DNA of 9,184 bases from an uncultured Bacteriovoracaceae bacterium (GTDB taxonomy: Bacteria; Bdellovibrionota; Bacteriovoracia; Bacteriovoracales; Bacteriovoracaceae): assembly GCA_937952395.1 (NCBI GenBank), contig CALFYV010000196.1, positions 1 through 9,184 of the forward strand. Reading direction: 5' to 3'. How positions within the stretch are numbered: position 1 is the stretch's first letter; each line of letters starts with the position of its first letter. The position numbers and the translations under genes are program-made. Under the pieces are notes generated by a model that made no database searches, had not been told where the DNA came from, and saw only the letters and a program-made list of their open reading frames with translations. This document shows, piece by piece, positions 1-5,904 of the stretch.

Positions 1-236
1 CGGCGGTTTGAATTACACCAGTAAAGTTTCATGTCCTTCGAGCTACGTTTATAACAAACCTCCTAGCACGAGGTGAGTCGTTAGCTAGGGTCATGGCTAT
101 AGTGGGCCATACACAGCTTAAAACGACCAACTGCTATCTCAGAAAGGCAGGTGTCGATGTTCAAGGTGGGACTGAAAAATTAGGTTACTCTATTCCTTCG
201 GAAGAAGAGGGAAAATTGCTTTCTTTAGTGAAGTAA
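1..236 (+). pseudogene. Tyrosine recombinase/integrase, C-terminal catalytic part, frame broken near window start
   Basis: From base 12 to the TAA at 234-236 the frame reads a typical C-terminal half of a phage/XerCD-type tyrosine recombinase. Box II HxxR is present (FHVLR, bases 27-41), followed by ATFITNLLARG, the second box-II His in MAIVGHTQ and the nucleophilic Tyr in TTNCYLRK. Such enzymes cut and rejoin att sites through a covalent 3'-phosphotyrosine. Directly upstream, in the same frame, is a TGA (9-11), where homologues normally continue with residues leading into ITPVKFH. One missing base near 9-11 would restore the frame (RRFGITP). I therefore read this as a frameshifted, probably dead gene, although only 11 bases upstream are visible. 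The family call is firm and the pseudogene call is moderate. The catalytic H, R, H and Y seen here are all intact, so a sequencing error or a programmed shift remains possible. Confidence 0.78.
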
Positions 237-242
237 AATCGG

Positions 243-262
243 TTTGCTACTTTTTGCTACTT
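243..262. repeat. Exact tandem repeat 2 x TTTGCTACTT downstream of the recombinase
   Basis: Two identical, directly adjacent 10-bp units (243-252 and 253-262) start 6 bases after the recombinase stop codon. They run into a short palindrome CTAC-TT-GTAG (257-266). Helically phased direct repeats beside an integrase gene are typical of arm-type integrase binding sites. That role is inferred from position and spacing only. Confidence 0.6.
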
Positions 263-289
263 GTAGTATCTAAGATATTAATAATTACA

Positions 290-321
290 GGTGCTTGAGG
301 ACTCAGCCGTCCTGGGCACCA
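290..321 (+). other. Long hairpin ending in tRNA-3'-end-like CCTGGGCACCA; candidate att remnant
   Basis: GGTGC (290-294) pairs with GCACC (316-320) and AGGAC (298-302) pairs with GTCCT (309-313), around a 6-base loop. The 3' side, CCTGGGCACCA (311-321), looks like the acceptor strand plus CCA of a tRNA (the Phe type ends similarly). The upstream part has no TTCRA T-loop, and no tRNA body is visible, so no tRNA gene is called. The position 54 bases after an integrase stop codon favours an attachment-site copy. A transcription terminator is less likely because only three T follow, although the stem is strong. Confidence 0.4.
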
Positions 322-346
322 TTTAAAATCCGCTCAGAGATTATAT

Positions 347-916
347 ATGTCCATAAAACCCTGTCCCAAACCTTTTATCATAAAAAACTTAATCGATGAT
401 AAGACTCTTAAATATATGCAAGATGTTTGCGCAAAATTATCTAAAGATAAAGCAGCCTCAACATTTGAAGATAAAACTTTTTACCGAAAAGTTTGGACCG
501 TCTTACAGTTCGATTTACTTCATGTGAAGTTATTTAATCCTCTGGCCAATAAATATTTTCATGAAGATCTCAAACCAAGCTACTCACTTGTGGCGCTTTA
601 TGATCAAAACGAAAGTATTTGTCCTTATCATGTTGATCGCAAAGAGTGCTACCGAACCATCGATCTATGTATCAACCAAGATAAACCCTGGCCTCTTTAT
701 ATCGCTCACGAAGGTATTGATATAAATGTCACTGCTGACCAATATGAAGGGCGACAAGAGGACTATAAAAAGCTTGGGCAAGAATACTTATTAAATCCGG
801 GTGACGCTGTTTTTTATTCCGGTACTCAATTTCCTCATTGGCGTAATAAAATTCAAAAAGATAATTTTTGCCAAATGGTGTTTTTTCATTTTGTCGCAAA
901 AGACTATGAAGATTAA
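347..916 (+). CDS. Putative 2-oxoglutarate/Fe(II)-dependent oxygenase-fold protein (189 aa)
   Basis: This is a cytosolic protein without signal peptide or membrane segments. The core looks like a double-stranded beta-helix iron oxygenase. There is a strand SYSLVALYDQN, then His95-x-Asp97 (YHVDR) as the proximal metal pair, and later NPGDAVFYSGTQFPHW with His164 as the distal ligand, followed by basic residues 166-171 that could hold the 2-oxoglutarate carboxylate. The spacing of about 67 residues between HxD and the distal His suits that fold. The substrate cannot be read from sequence, and an inactive or cupin-like member is possible. The ATG at 347 has only a weak A/G-rich leader (CAGAGA). 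No better in-frame start lies just upstream, and the N-terminus KPFIIKNLIDD resembles the beginning of such domains. The 3' 111 bases are duplicated in decayed form at 4252-4362. Confidence 0.6.
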   Translation: MSIKPCPKPFIIKNLIDDKTLKYMQDVCAKLSKDKAASTFEDKTFYRKVWTVLQFDLLHVKLFNPLANKYFHEDLKPSYSLVALYDQNESICPYHVDRKECYRTIDLCINQDKPWPLYIAHEGIDINVTADQYEGRQEDYKKLGQEYLLNPGDAVFYSGTQFPHWRNKIQKDNFCQMVFFHFVAKDYED

Positions 917-974
917 ATATTAATGAGAATAAAAGAAGTTGGTGAGTGAAACTAATACATATTACGACAATCGC

Positions 975-1076
975 CTATTTTTTTCGCTTGATCCATCCCA
1001 CTAGAGTTGAAGAACTTTTCTCTTCATGTTTAACATAGTACTCCAATATATCAAATCCATATGATATCACTGGAGT
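975..1076 (-). pseudogene. Possible orphan C-terminus of a decayed minus-strand gene
   Basis: Reading the minus strand from 1076 down to a TAG at 975-977 gives 33 codons ending in YGFDILEYYVKHEE...TLVGWIKRKK. The alternation of hydrophobic and charged residues, the GF-D-I-L-E-Y motif and the VGW-basic tail resemble the last two strands of many small SAM-dependent methyltransferases. An in-frame TGA at 1077-1079 and the lack of any start show it is not a working gene. The stretch is short enough that a chance open frame cannot be excluded. It lies in the spacer between the oxygenase-like gene and the next secreted-protein gene. Confidence 0.3.
1040..1076. repeat. Imperfect inverted repeat (ACTCCA ... 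TGGAGT)
   Basis: ACTCCA (1040-1045) pairs with TGGAGT (1071-1076). Inside it, ATATC (1048-1052) pairs with GATAT (1063-1067). It lies about 100 bases before the GTG start of the following gene, so it could be an operator or a leader hairpin. It has no U-tract and is not a terminator. It also overlaps the possible minus-strand coding relic, so the symmetry may be incidental. Confidence 0.35.
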
Positions 1077-1096
1077 TCACTAGAAAAAACCTTCAT

Positions 1097-1128
1097 ATTG
1101 CAATTTTTACATGTTTGCCACATTGCAA
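1097..1128. promoter_or_regulatory. Repeated palindromic ATTGCAA boxes upstream of the 1178 gene
   Basis: ATTGCAA occurs at 1097-1103 and again at 1122-1128, with 25 bp between starts. TTGCAA is itself palindromic, so the pair is both a direct and an inverted repeat. Its place 50-80 bases upstream of the Shine-Dalgarno of the next gene makes it a candidate regulator site. I found no convincing -35/-10 pair beside it. Confidence 0.22.
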
Positions 1129-1167
1129 AATTATGGTAACTGGAGAAATTGAAAACGTACTTAGCTT

Positions 1168-1180
1168 GGAGGTCTCTGTG
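1168..1180 (+). promoter_or_regulatory. Strong ribosome binding site deciding a GTG start
   Basis: GGAGG at 1168-1172 sits 5 bases before GTG 1178-1180. The ATG at 1061 in the same frame has no Shine-Dalgarno and would put 39 non-signal-like residues before the signal peptide. The GTG start puts the signal peptide exactly at the N-terminus. Confidence 0.85.
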
Positions 1181-2071
1181 ATAAAAAAAAATATTCTTGC
1201 CTTGATATCCCTTTCCATATCTTTGAATGCATTTTCTAGTTACGAAGAAAAAGCCTACATTTGTCTGAGCGACACCATCGTTCAAGGCATAGGAGGTCTT
1301 GAAGGTTTTAAGCAAGCCGTGAATATTATTGAAAAGATGCAACAAAAAGAAATTAATGGATTGGCTGGCTTTTCTTCTTGCGAGGGGATAAAAAAAAATA
1401 CACCGTTTACGAGAAATATCCCTTTTATTATAACAGTAGAAAAGTTTGAGGCCCTTTATACTCAACAAGAGTTCAAGTCTTGGTATGACTCACTTTCCAG
1501 CAAAACTATCCGCTTTGTTGAACGTCAAATTTTGCCTGAAAGCTTTTGTCATTATTTAGAGCTTGGTTTATCTATCGCTCTGGGAGTCGCTGTTTCGGAT
1601 AGCTTTTCATTTGGTTATTGTGAAGACACTAGAGGTAATCGCTGGATTGAGTTTAATAAACTAATTGGCTTTGGAGTTGGCCTAGGCTTGACAGCTGTAT
1701 TTGAATTGGCAACGAATTACCCCAGTAGTGAATTTCGCTCCTTAGGTATTACTTATTCTGACCATCGAAAAATTATTGCTGGGCTAGTCGGTGCCTTTGC
1801 GGTGTCAGATAGAGATAACTTTGCTCCTGGTTGGTTTGCTATCCCTTGGTTAAATAGCTTTTCGAAATACCAAATAGAAGAGAGCGGTGGTGGTGGTTTA
1901 GGTTTAGGTTACACCGCAACAGAGGGGAAAAAATTGAATCTTCCATTATTAGTCTTGCCTCGTTCAGGAAAGAACCTCATCTCATTGGCCCGTGATAACA
2001 AAAGCTTTGGTGTAAACACTAGAGGCGGAATTGATTATGTACGCAGAAGTGGTAACTTAAGACAAAAATAA
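1178..2071 (+). CDS. Exported glycine-rich protein of unknown function (297 aa)
   Basis: I do not recognise the family. With the GTG start the protein begins MIKKNILALISLSISLNAFSS, a standard Sec signal peptide, with likely cleavage around residues 18-21. The mature part has an N-terminal mixed region (22-120), then alternating small and hydrophobic strands with many glycines: GLSIALGVAVSDSF at 130-143, LIGFGVGLGLTAVFELA at 162-178, IIAGLVGAFAVSD at 199-211 and GGGGLGLGYTATEG at 237-250. It contains four cysteines (29, 68, 124, 148) that could form disulphides in the periplasm. The glycine-rich strands could suit an outer-membrane or surface beta-structure, or a hydrophobic membrane-inserting segment; neither is proven. 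It has its own strong Shine-Dalgarno and is separated from both neighbours by more than 200 bases, so it is probably transcribed alone. It lies inside the segment bracketed by the duplicated oxygenase 3' ends. Confidence 0.72.
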   Translation: MIKKNILALISLSISLNAFSSYEEKAYICLSDTIVQGIGGLEGFKQAVNIIEKMQQKEINGLAGFSSCEGIKKNTPFTRNIPFIITVEKFEALYTQQEFKSWYDSLSSKTIRFVERQILPESFCHYLELGLSIALGVAVSDSFSFGYCEDTRGNRWIEFNKLIGFGVGLGLTAVFELATNYPSSEFRSLGITYSDHRKIIAGLVGAFAVSDRDNFAPGWFAIPWLNSFSKYQIEESGGGGLGLGYTATEGKKLNLPLLVLPRSGKNLISLARDNKSFGVNTRGGIDYVRRSGNLRQK

Positions 2072-2303
2072 CCTGAGTCTGGGATATTAAATTCATGGGC
2101 AAGATTGATTTTATACATACTCCCCCATTTATTGGTACGTTTTTTTTGCTTTAAAATCTGTTCTTCTTTATAACGTTTTTTTATCGTTCTTATTAAATGC
2201 AAATTAACATCGTACCACCAACACGAAAAGAGAGTCGTTTGTAAAAAATTCTAATTTTAATAGAAATATTCAATTATCTTGTGACTTTATAGTATAAGTA
2301 GGA
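2072..2303. other. A+T-rich spacer between two secreted-protein genes
   Basis: No gene is visible. The spacer holds T-tracts that include two copies of ACGTTTTTTT, and a 16-base stretch at 2081-2096 identical to the 3' end of the PLD gene at 5957-5972. On the minus strand that stretch reads HEFNIPDS, against DEFNIPES in the PLD protein. Possible -10 hexamers TATAGT (2288-2293) and TATAAG (2293-2298) lie just before the next start. No hairpin terminator follows the upstream gene. Confidence 0.4.
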
Positions 2304-4157
2304 ATGAATTTTTTTTTCTTGTTCATTCTCATATTATCTAGTTTTCATACTAGGGCACAGGATTTACCTGTTTACCGCAAAGCGGTAGTCGATGGAGTCA
2401 AAAACCAAAAGCTAAAGCCTTCGGCGAAAACAATTTTGCATATTTGTGGGCGCTTTTTTTCTCATATCGACTTTAAAGCAGCAAAAAAAAATGATTTATT
2501 GGAAAGCATATTTCAAAATCACAGTCCTAAATTGTCGCAAAATACCTTAGAAGAAATTATTAACGACATTCAATACCTCTTTTTACTAGGAGAAGAAAAC
2601 TTTTCAACCAAAGAAACAGCAGATGATTTCTTACAAAAGTTAACAAAAGTTTCTGAAACTATTAATAAAAAAGTTCAAGATAAAATGATAGAACCACGTG
2701 ATGAAGAAACTTTGAAAATTTACTTTCTAATGAAAAACTTTCTTTCTCTGGTGGATTATGAACCAAAGCTTTCAGGACAAACTAGCTCTATATTTAAAAA
2801 AATCTTATCAGATCTAAAAAAAAATTCTAGGTTTAGATTAATCCCCTCAGTTCCTTTTGAACCGATGAAGTCGAACGTTATCGATTTTTCAAATACATCG
2901 CTCTTGCAAGCCAAAAACGAAGATGCGGAGTTCTACAGTTTCATAACACGGATAAAAGAACTTCTGCATGAGCTTACGCCTGACGGAACAGGACTAGATA
3001 AGATCTTAAGAACACTCGATAAAACTCAGGAAATTGTTTTTTATAAAACTGGAAACGATTATAAAAAAGGAGATGTGGTATCAGCTAACTCTGGATTAAT
3101 CAATTATATGAGAGATGAAATCCTTTATAAGGACCCTAGTTTTTTAGATTTAAGTCAAATTTTTTATGAAGAAATCAGGCGACTAGATATTGAATTTAAA
3201 ACATTATCAGTAGGAGATATGAAAGGTAATCAGAAAAATCCCATTTACCTCTTTGATGATCCCATCGAAGGGCTACCTGACCTTTGGAAGGTTGCTTTAA
3301 AAACAACCAAAGATTTCTATGGACAAGAAGACCCATACAGAGCACTTCGGCTCATTGCTCTTTTTGGGCACGATGATATAGAGCAATTTATACCAACCTC
3401 TCCCATTTATGATTTTGAATTTAGATTAAAATTAAACCAGTTACAAAATTATATCCCTCATGAACAATCAGTTCTATATCATCCGGAGTCCATTAAAGGA
3501 TTAAGTCTTTCTTCAGAAACTATGAGGTTGGTCAGTGTTGTTCAAAAAGAAGAAGAAAAACTTAATAGGAGTGCCCAGCAATTAAGATCTGAACTCTATA
3601 ATGAAATCACTAATAAAAATCTAACCTCGCCAGACTTAGAATTCTACCAAACACGCCTTCGTGCGTACAAAGAGGACAGTTATGATACAACTTTTGATTC
3701 TGCTTATCGATTAGGTCAATACCACTTTTATGGTGGAATGTTCTTGGCAACTGAACTTATAAAATCCGGATATGATAAAGTCTGGAGTATAAAGCTTCCT
3801 ATCTATATAGCAGAATCAATGGCCTATTTTTATAAAACCCACACAATGCTCACTCGGTATTTAGATCACCATGCTTTACAGGCTTATAATTCTGGTATTA
3901 CCAAGTTCATCTCTTACGAAGAGTTCTCTCAGCTAAACTTGATAAAAAAAATAAAAAATGAAATTAAAGATAGTCTTGATAAATCATCTAGGAATTTTGA
4001 AGTGGACCAAATGATTGCAGAGGTTGATGCAGAAGTGTTCATCATGAAAACCTATACAAATCTTATGACAAACTTACTGATCCTTAAAGTCACACCTGAA
4101 CAACACAGAAAAGGTGCTGAATTTGCTTATAAAATCCTCACTGAGAAGAAAAAATAG
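2304..4157 (+). CDS. Large exported, mostly alpha-helical protein of unknown function (617 aa)
   Basis: I do not recognise the family. The N-terminus MNFFFLFILILSSFHTRAQ is a hydrophobic Sec signal, with cleavage likely after HTRA. The mature protein is long, charged and Lys/Glu-rich, with heptad-like helices (TADDFLQKLTKVSETINKKV around 105-124; QKEEEKLNRSAQQLRSELYN around 413-432) and more aromatic-rich stretches near 270-380 and 465-510 (YRLGQYHFYGGMFLATELIK). There is almost no cysteine, no HExxH, no HKD and no transmembrane helix beyond the signal, so a periplasmic or secreted helical-repeat protein is the safest description. The start is forced: an in-frame TAA (2295-2297) precedes ATG 2304. 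The only Shine-Dalgarno-like bases (TAGGA) abut the ATG, which is unusually close. It is separate from the GTG-start gene upstream but runs in the same direction. Confidence 0.75.
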   Translation: MNFFFLFILILSSFHTRAQDLPVYRKAVVDGVKNQKLKPSAKTILHICGRFFSHIDFKAAKKNDLLESIFQNHSPKLSQNTLEEIINDIQYLFLLGEENFSTKETADDFLQKLTKVSETINKKVQDKMIEPRDEETLKIYFLMKNFLSLVDYEPKLSGQTSSIFKKILSDLKKNSRFRLIPSVPFEPMKSNVIDFSNTSLLQAKNEDAEFYSFITRIKELLHELTPDGTGLDKILRTLDKTQEIVFYKTGNDYKKGDVVSANSGLINYMRDEILYKDPSFLDLSQIFYEEIRRLDIEFKTLSVGDMKGNQKNPIYLFDDPIEGLPDLWKVALKTTKDFYGQEDPYRALRLIALFGHDDIEQFIPTSPIYDFEFRLKLNQLQNYIPHEQSVLYHPESIKGLSLSSETMRLVSVVQKEEEKLNRSAQQLRSELYNEITNKNLTSPDLEFYQTRLRAYKEDSYDTTFDSAYRLGQYHFYGGMFLATELIKSGYDKVWSIKLPIYIAESMAYFYKTHTMLTRYLDHHALQAYNSGITKFISYEEFSQLNLIKKIKNEIKDSLDKSSRNFEVDQMIAEVDAEVFIMKTYTNLMTNLLILKVTPEQHRKGAEFAYKILTEKKK

Positions 4158-4184
4158 CGATAGACTCCAACTCCTAGTCACTTG

Positions 4185-4257
4185 TTAATCAGACATTAAT
4201 TCAGTCACTAATTTAGCAGCAAGACTTCCTGCTTCAGATTTAACTAGATAAGCTTTC
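4185..4257 (-). pseudogene. Possible orphan C-terminus of a minus-strand gene
   Basis: Reading down from 4257 to the TAA at 4185-4187 gives KAYLVKSEAGSLAAK followed by LVTELMSD and the stop. This has the composition of a genuine C-terminal amphipathic helix. It ends abruptly at about 4252-4257, exactly where the plus-strand oxygenase relic begins, so two 3' ends appear to have been joined tail to tail. At 24 codons it could still be a chance frame. No family can be named. Confidence 0.27.
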
Positions 4258-4362
4258 TTTTATTCCGGAACTCAGCTTCTCCATTGACGTAATAAAATTC
4301 AAAATGATAATTTTTACCAAATGGTGTTTTTTCATTTTGTGGCGGAAGATTATGGTGATTAA
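4252..4362 (+). pseudogene. Decayed second copy of the 3' end of the oxygenase-like gene
   Basis: The 111 bases align without gaps to 806-916, the last 36 codons and stop of the gene at 347-916. They translate as AFFYSGTQLLH, then a stop at 4285-4287 (TGA in place of the Trp165 codon TGG), then RNKIQNDNFYQMVFFHFV and AEDYGD with TAA. Twenty-eight of 36 positions are identical. No upstream part of the gene is visible before 4252, so it is a truncated and nonsense-mutated paralogue or duplication remnant. It ends 24 bases before the GNAT gene. The relic keeps the equivalent of the distal His164 but lacks the HxD half of the metal site. Confidence 0.9.
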
Positions 4363-4386
4363 AATATAAACTAAAAAAATTAATTT

Positions 4387-4902
4387 ATGCCAACCTTAAC
4401 ATCAACTCGACTCAATTATTATTCTTTATCACAGAAATATTTCGAAGAATTTTGTCAAATGGATATGGACCCCAAAGTCATGAGGTATTATAGGTCACGA
4501 GCTCATGGTACGAAAGAAGATGCGCTTAAAACTTTTAATCGTTATATAGAGTATATGAAAGAATATCCAGACCTCGGTGGATTCATGGTCTTTGAAAAAA
4601 TCACGAGAGAATTTGTAGGCTTAGTTGTTATCATCCATCTTGAACTTAACCCTCATAATCATGGATATGAAATTGGTTATAGACTAGCAAAGCACAAATG
4701 GAACAGAGGCTATGCCACAGAAATGGCGCGTGCGATGCTTAATTATGGATTTGGAAGCTTGGGTCTATCTGAAATTTTTGAAACCACCAATCCCGAAAAT
4801 ATCGCCTCAGAAAAGGTTTTATTAAAATGTGGCTTTCATAAGGTAGGCACCAGTGCTCATTATGGTGGTTCTCATTTGTTTAAAATAATGAATCAAAACT
4901 GA
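4387..4902 (+). CDS. GNAT-family N-acetyltransferase, RimJ/RimL-like (171 aa)
   Basis: It transfers acetyl from acetyl-CoA to an amine; the substrate is unknown. Length and layout fit the Acetyltransf_3 (RimJ/RimL, ribosomal-protein N-terminal acetyltransferase-like) group. Strand 1 is TSTRLNYYSL (5-14), the beta-4 region GYEIGYRLA is at 93-101, and the acetyl-CoA pyrophosphate-binding motif A is W105-N-R-G108-Y-A-T. Motif B follows as TTNPENIASEKVLLKCGF (133-150), in which Asn138 and Ser141 are conserved family positions. No signal peptide is present, so it is cytoplasmic. The start is the first ATG and has no clear Shine-Dalgarno. Upstream lies the oxygenase 3' relic. The 3' end overlaps azlD by 10 bases in the convergent direction. 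Members act on ribosomal proteins, antibiotics or small amines, and nothing here decides between these. Confidence 0.88.
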   Translation: MPTLTSTRLNYYSLSQKYFEEFCQMDMDPKVMRYYRSRAHGTKEDALKTFNRYIEYMKEYPDLGGFMVFEKITREFVGLVVIIHLELNPHNHGYEIGYRLAKHKWNRGYATEMARAMLNYGFGSLGLSEIFETTNPENIASEKVLLKCGFHKVGTSAHYGGSHLFKIMNQN

Positions 4903-5216
4903 GTAATCAGATAAAGCGAAATCAAACCAAAGCCAATTGTCATCACCATACTACGAGTGAAATAACAAACTACGGTTGCTAGGACTAGAATGAATAAGCG
5001 CTCTTTGCCAAAAATCCAATCAACTTGTCCTGAATGAAAGAAAACCATTGGAGCAAGTATCGCTGGCAAAATGGCTGCAGGAATAAAAGAAAAAAGTTCT
5101 TTAACACGAGAAGAAATTTGAACCCTAGATGAAATTGCAATAATCGACAGACGAATCCCAATAGTTCCTAAGGCCAATAAAAAAATAATTTGCCAGAAAT
5201 AACTTGAGTTTATCAT
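4893..5216 (-). CDS. azlD: AzlD-family branched-chain amino-acid transport subunit (107 aa)
   Basis: This is a small inner-membrane protein with about four hydrophobic helices (roughly 5-23, 42-60, 70-88 and 92-106). It has the loop FIPAAILPAILAP (44-56) and CYFTRSM (84-90) typical of AzlD. AzlD works with AzlC as a two-component exporter of branched-chain amino acids, as shown for azlCD of Bacillus and ygaZH of E. coli. Its ATG overlaps the azlC stop in an ATGA (5213-5216), which indicates translational coupling. Usual family length is about 100-110 residues, so it is complete. Confidence 0.88.
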   Translation of the reverse strand: MINSSYFWQIIFLLALGTIGIRLSIIAISSRVQISSRVKELFSFIPAAILPAILAPMVFFHSGQVDWIFGKERLFILVLATVVCYFTRSMVMTIGFGLISLYLITQF

Positions 5217-5893
5217 TTATCGCTCTTTTGCCTAGATAAAAAAGCCCCTAAACAAATACCTAAAACGGCGGTGGTGATGAGCCCCATATTATACGGTAGC
5301 GGTTTTAAAATAAGGGAAAAAATAGATGAGAAGATGGCCACCATAACATATTTATAGTTTTTCAAACTCGGCATAACGAGTGCCACAAAACTTAAAGGAA
5401 CTGCATAATCTAAAGCCCAACTAGCGGGAGCAAAATTACCAAATATGAACCCCACTATCACAGAACCATGCCAAGCGATCATCATGCAAGCAGAAGCGCC
5501 AAAATAAAATGGAATCTTTTCAGTATTTGTAGTGAGTATATCTTGATGGGCACTCATCACCGCATAGTTTTGATCGGTTAAACTATGAGCGGCCATAAGC
5601 TTCGTTAAAAAATTTGAGTTCATAAAAATAGGAGAAACCGCAGCACTATAAAGCATAAAACGAAGATTAATAATCATACCCGTCAAAATAATAACAAAGC
5701 TTTCAGTATTCTTATTCATCAAATCAACTGCGGCCAACTGAGCTGCTCCGGCAAACACTAACAAATTCATAGCCACTGACTGAAACAGCTCCAGCTTTGC
5801 TTCAGCACAAACTGTTCCCATCACTGCCCCAAAAGGAATAATTCCCGTTGTGATAGGTAACATCCCTTTAAAACCTTTAAAGAAAAAATTCAT
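5213..5893 (-). CDS. azlC: AzlC-family branched-chain amino-acid exporter, large subunit (226 aa)
   Basis: This is a polytopic inner-membrane protein. Diagnostic stretches are LPITTGIIPFGAVMG (12-26), LLVFAGAAQLAAVDL (44-58), INLRFMLYSAAVSP (75-88) and HSLTDQNYAV (103-112), the hallmark sequence of the AzlC (LIV-E, TC 2.A.78) family. With AzlD it forms a proton-driven exporter of valine, leucine or isoleucine or their analogues. It starts at ATG 5893 only 11 bases after the stop of the PLD-type gene on the same strand, with a weak Shine-Dalgarno (TTTGAGA). It therefore likely shares a transcript with that gene. Premature termination in the PLD gene could reduce its expression by polarity. Confidence 0.92.
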   Translation of the reverse strand: MNFFFKGFKGMLPITTGIIPFGAVMGTVCAEAKLELFQSVAMNLLVFAGAAQLAAVDLMNKNTESFVIILTGMIINLRFMLYSAAVSPIFMNSNFLTKLMAAHSLTDQNYAVMSAHQDILTTNTEKIPFYFGASACMMIAWHGSVIVGFIFGNFAPASWALDYAVPLSFVALVMPSLKNYKYVMVAIFSSIFSLILKPLPYNMGLITTAVLGICLGAFLSRQKSDK

Positions 5894-5904
5894 ATTTTAC
5901 AATC

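Noticed and set aside
290..321. Complete tRNA gene or tmRNA 3' end
   Set aside because: The acceptor-like CCTGGGCACCA is present, but there is no TTC-type T-loop, anticodon arm or matching 5' strand in the preceding 75 bases.
290..325. Rho-independent terminator for the recombinase
   Set aside because: The stem is strong but only three T follow it, and the interrupted stem fits an att or tRNA-derived sequence better.
1061..1177. ATG-initiated N-terminal extension of the secreted protein gene
   Set aside because: The ATG lies in an inverted repeat with no Shine-Dalgarno. GTG 1178 has GGAGG at ideal spacing and puts a signal peptide at the N-terminus.
1067..1468. 133-codon minus-strand open frame
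   Set aside because: It is antisense to the signal-peptide gene at 1178-2071, is rich in Phe, Tyr and Cys as a shadow frame would be, and has no start signals.
2125..2200. Terminator at the T-runs after the 1178-2071 gene
   Set aside because: The T-tracts are not preceded by a GC-rich hairpin; I see only A+T-rich sequence.
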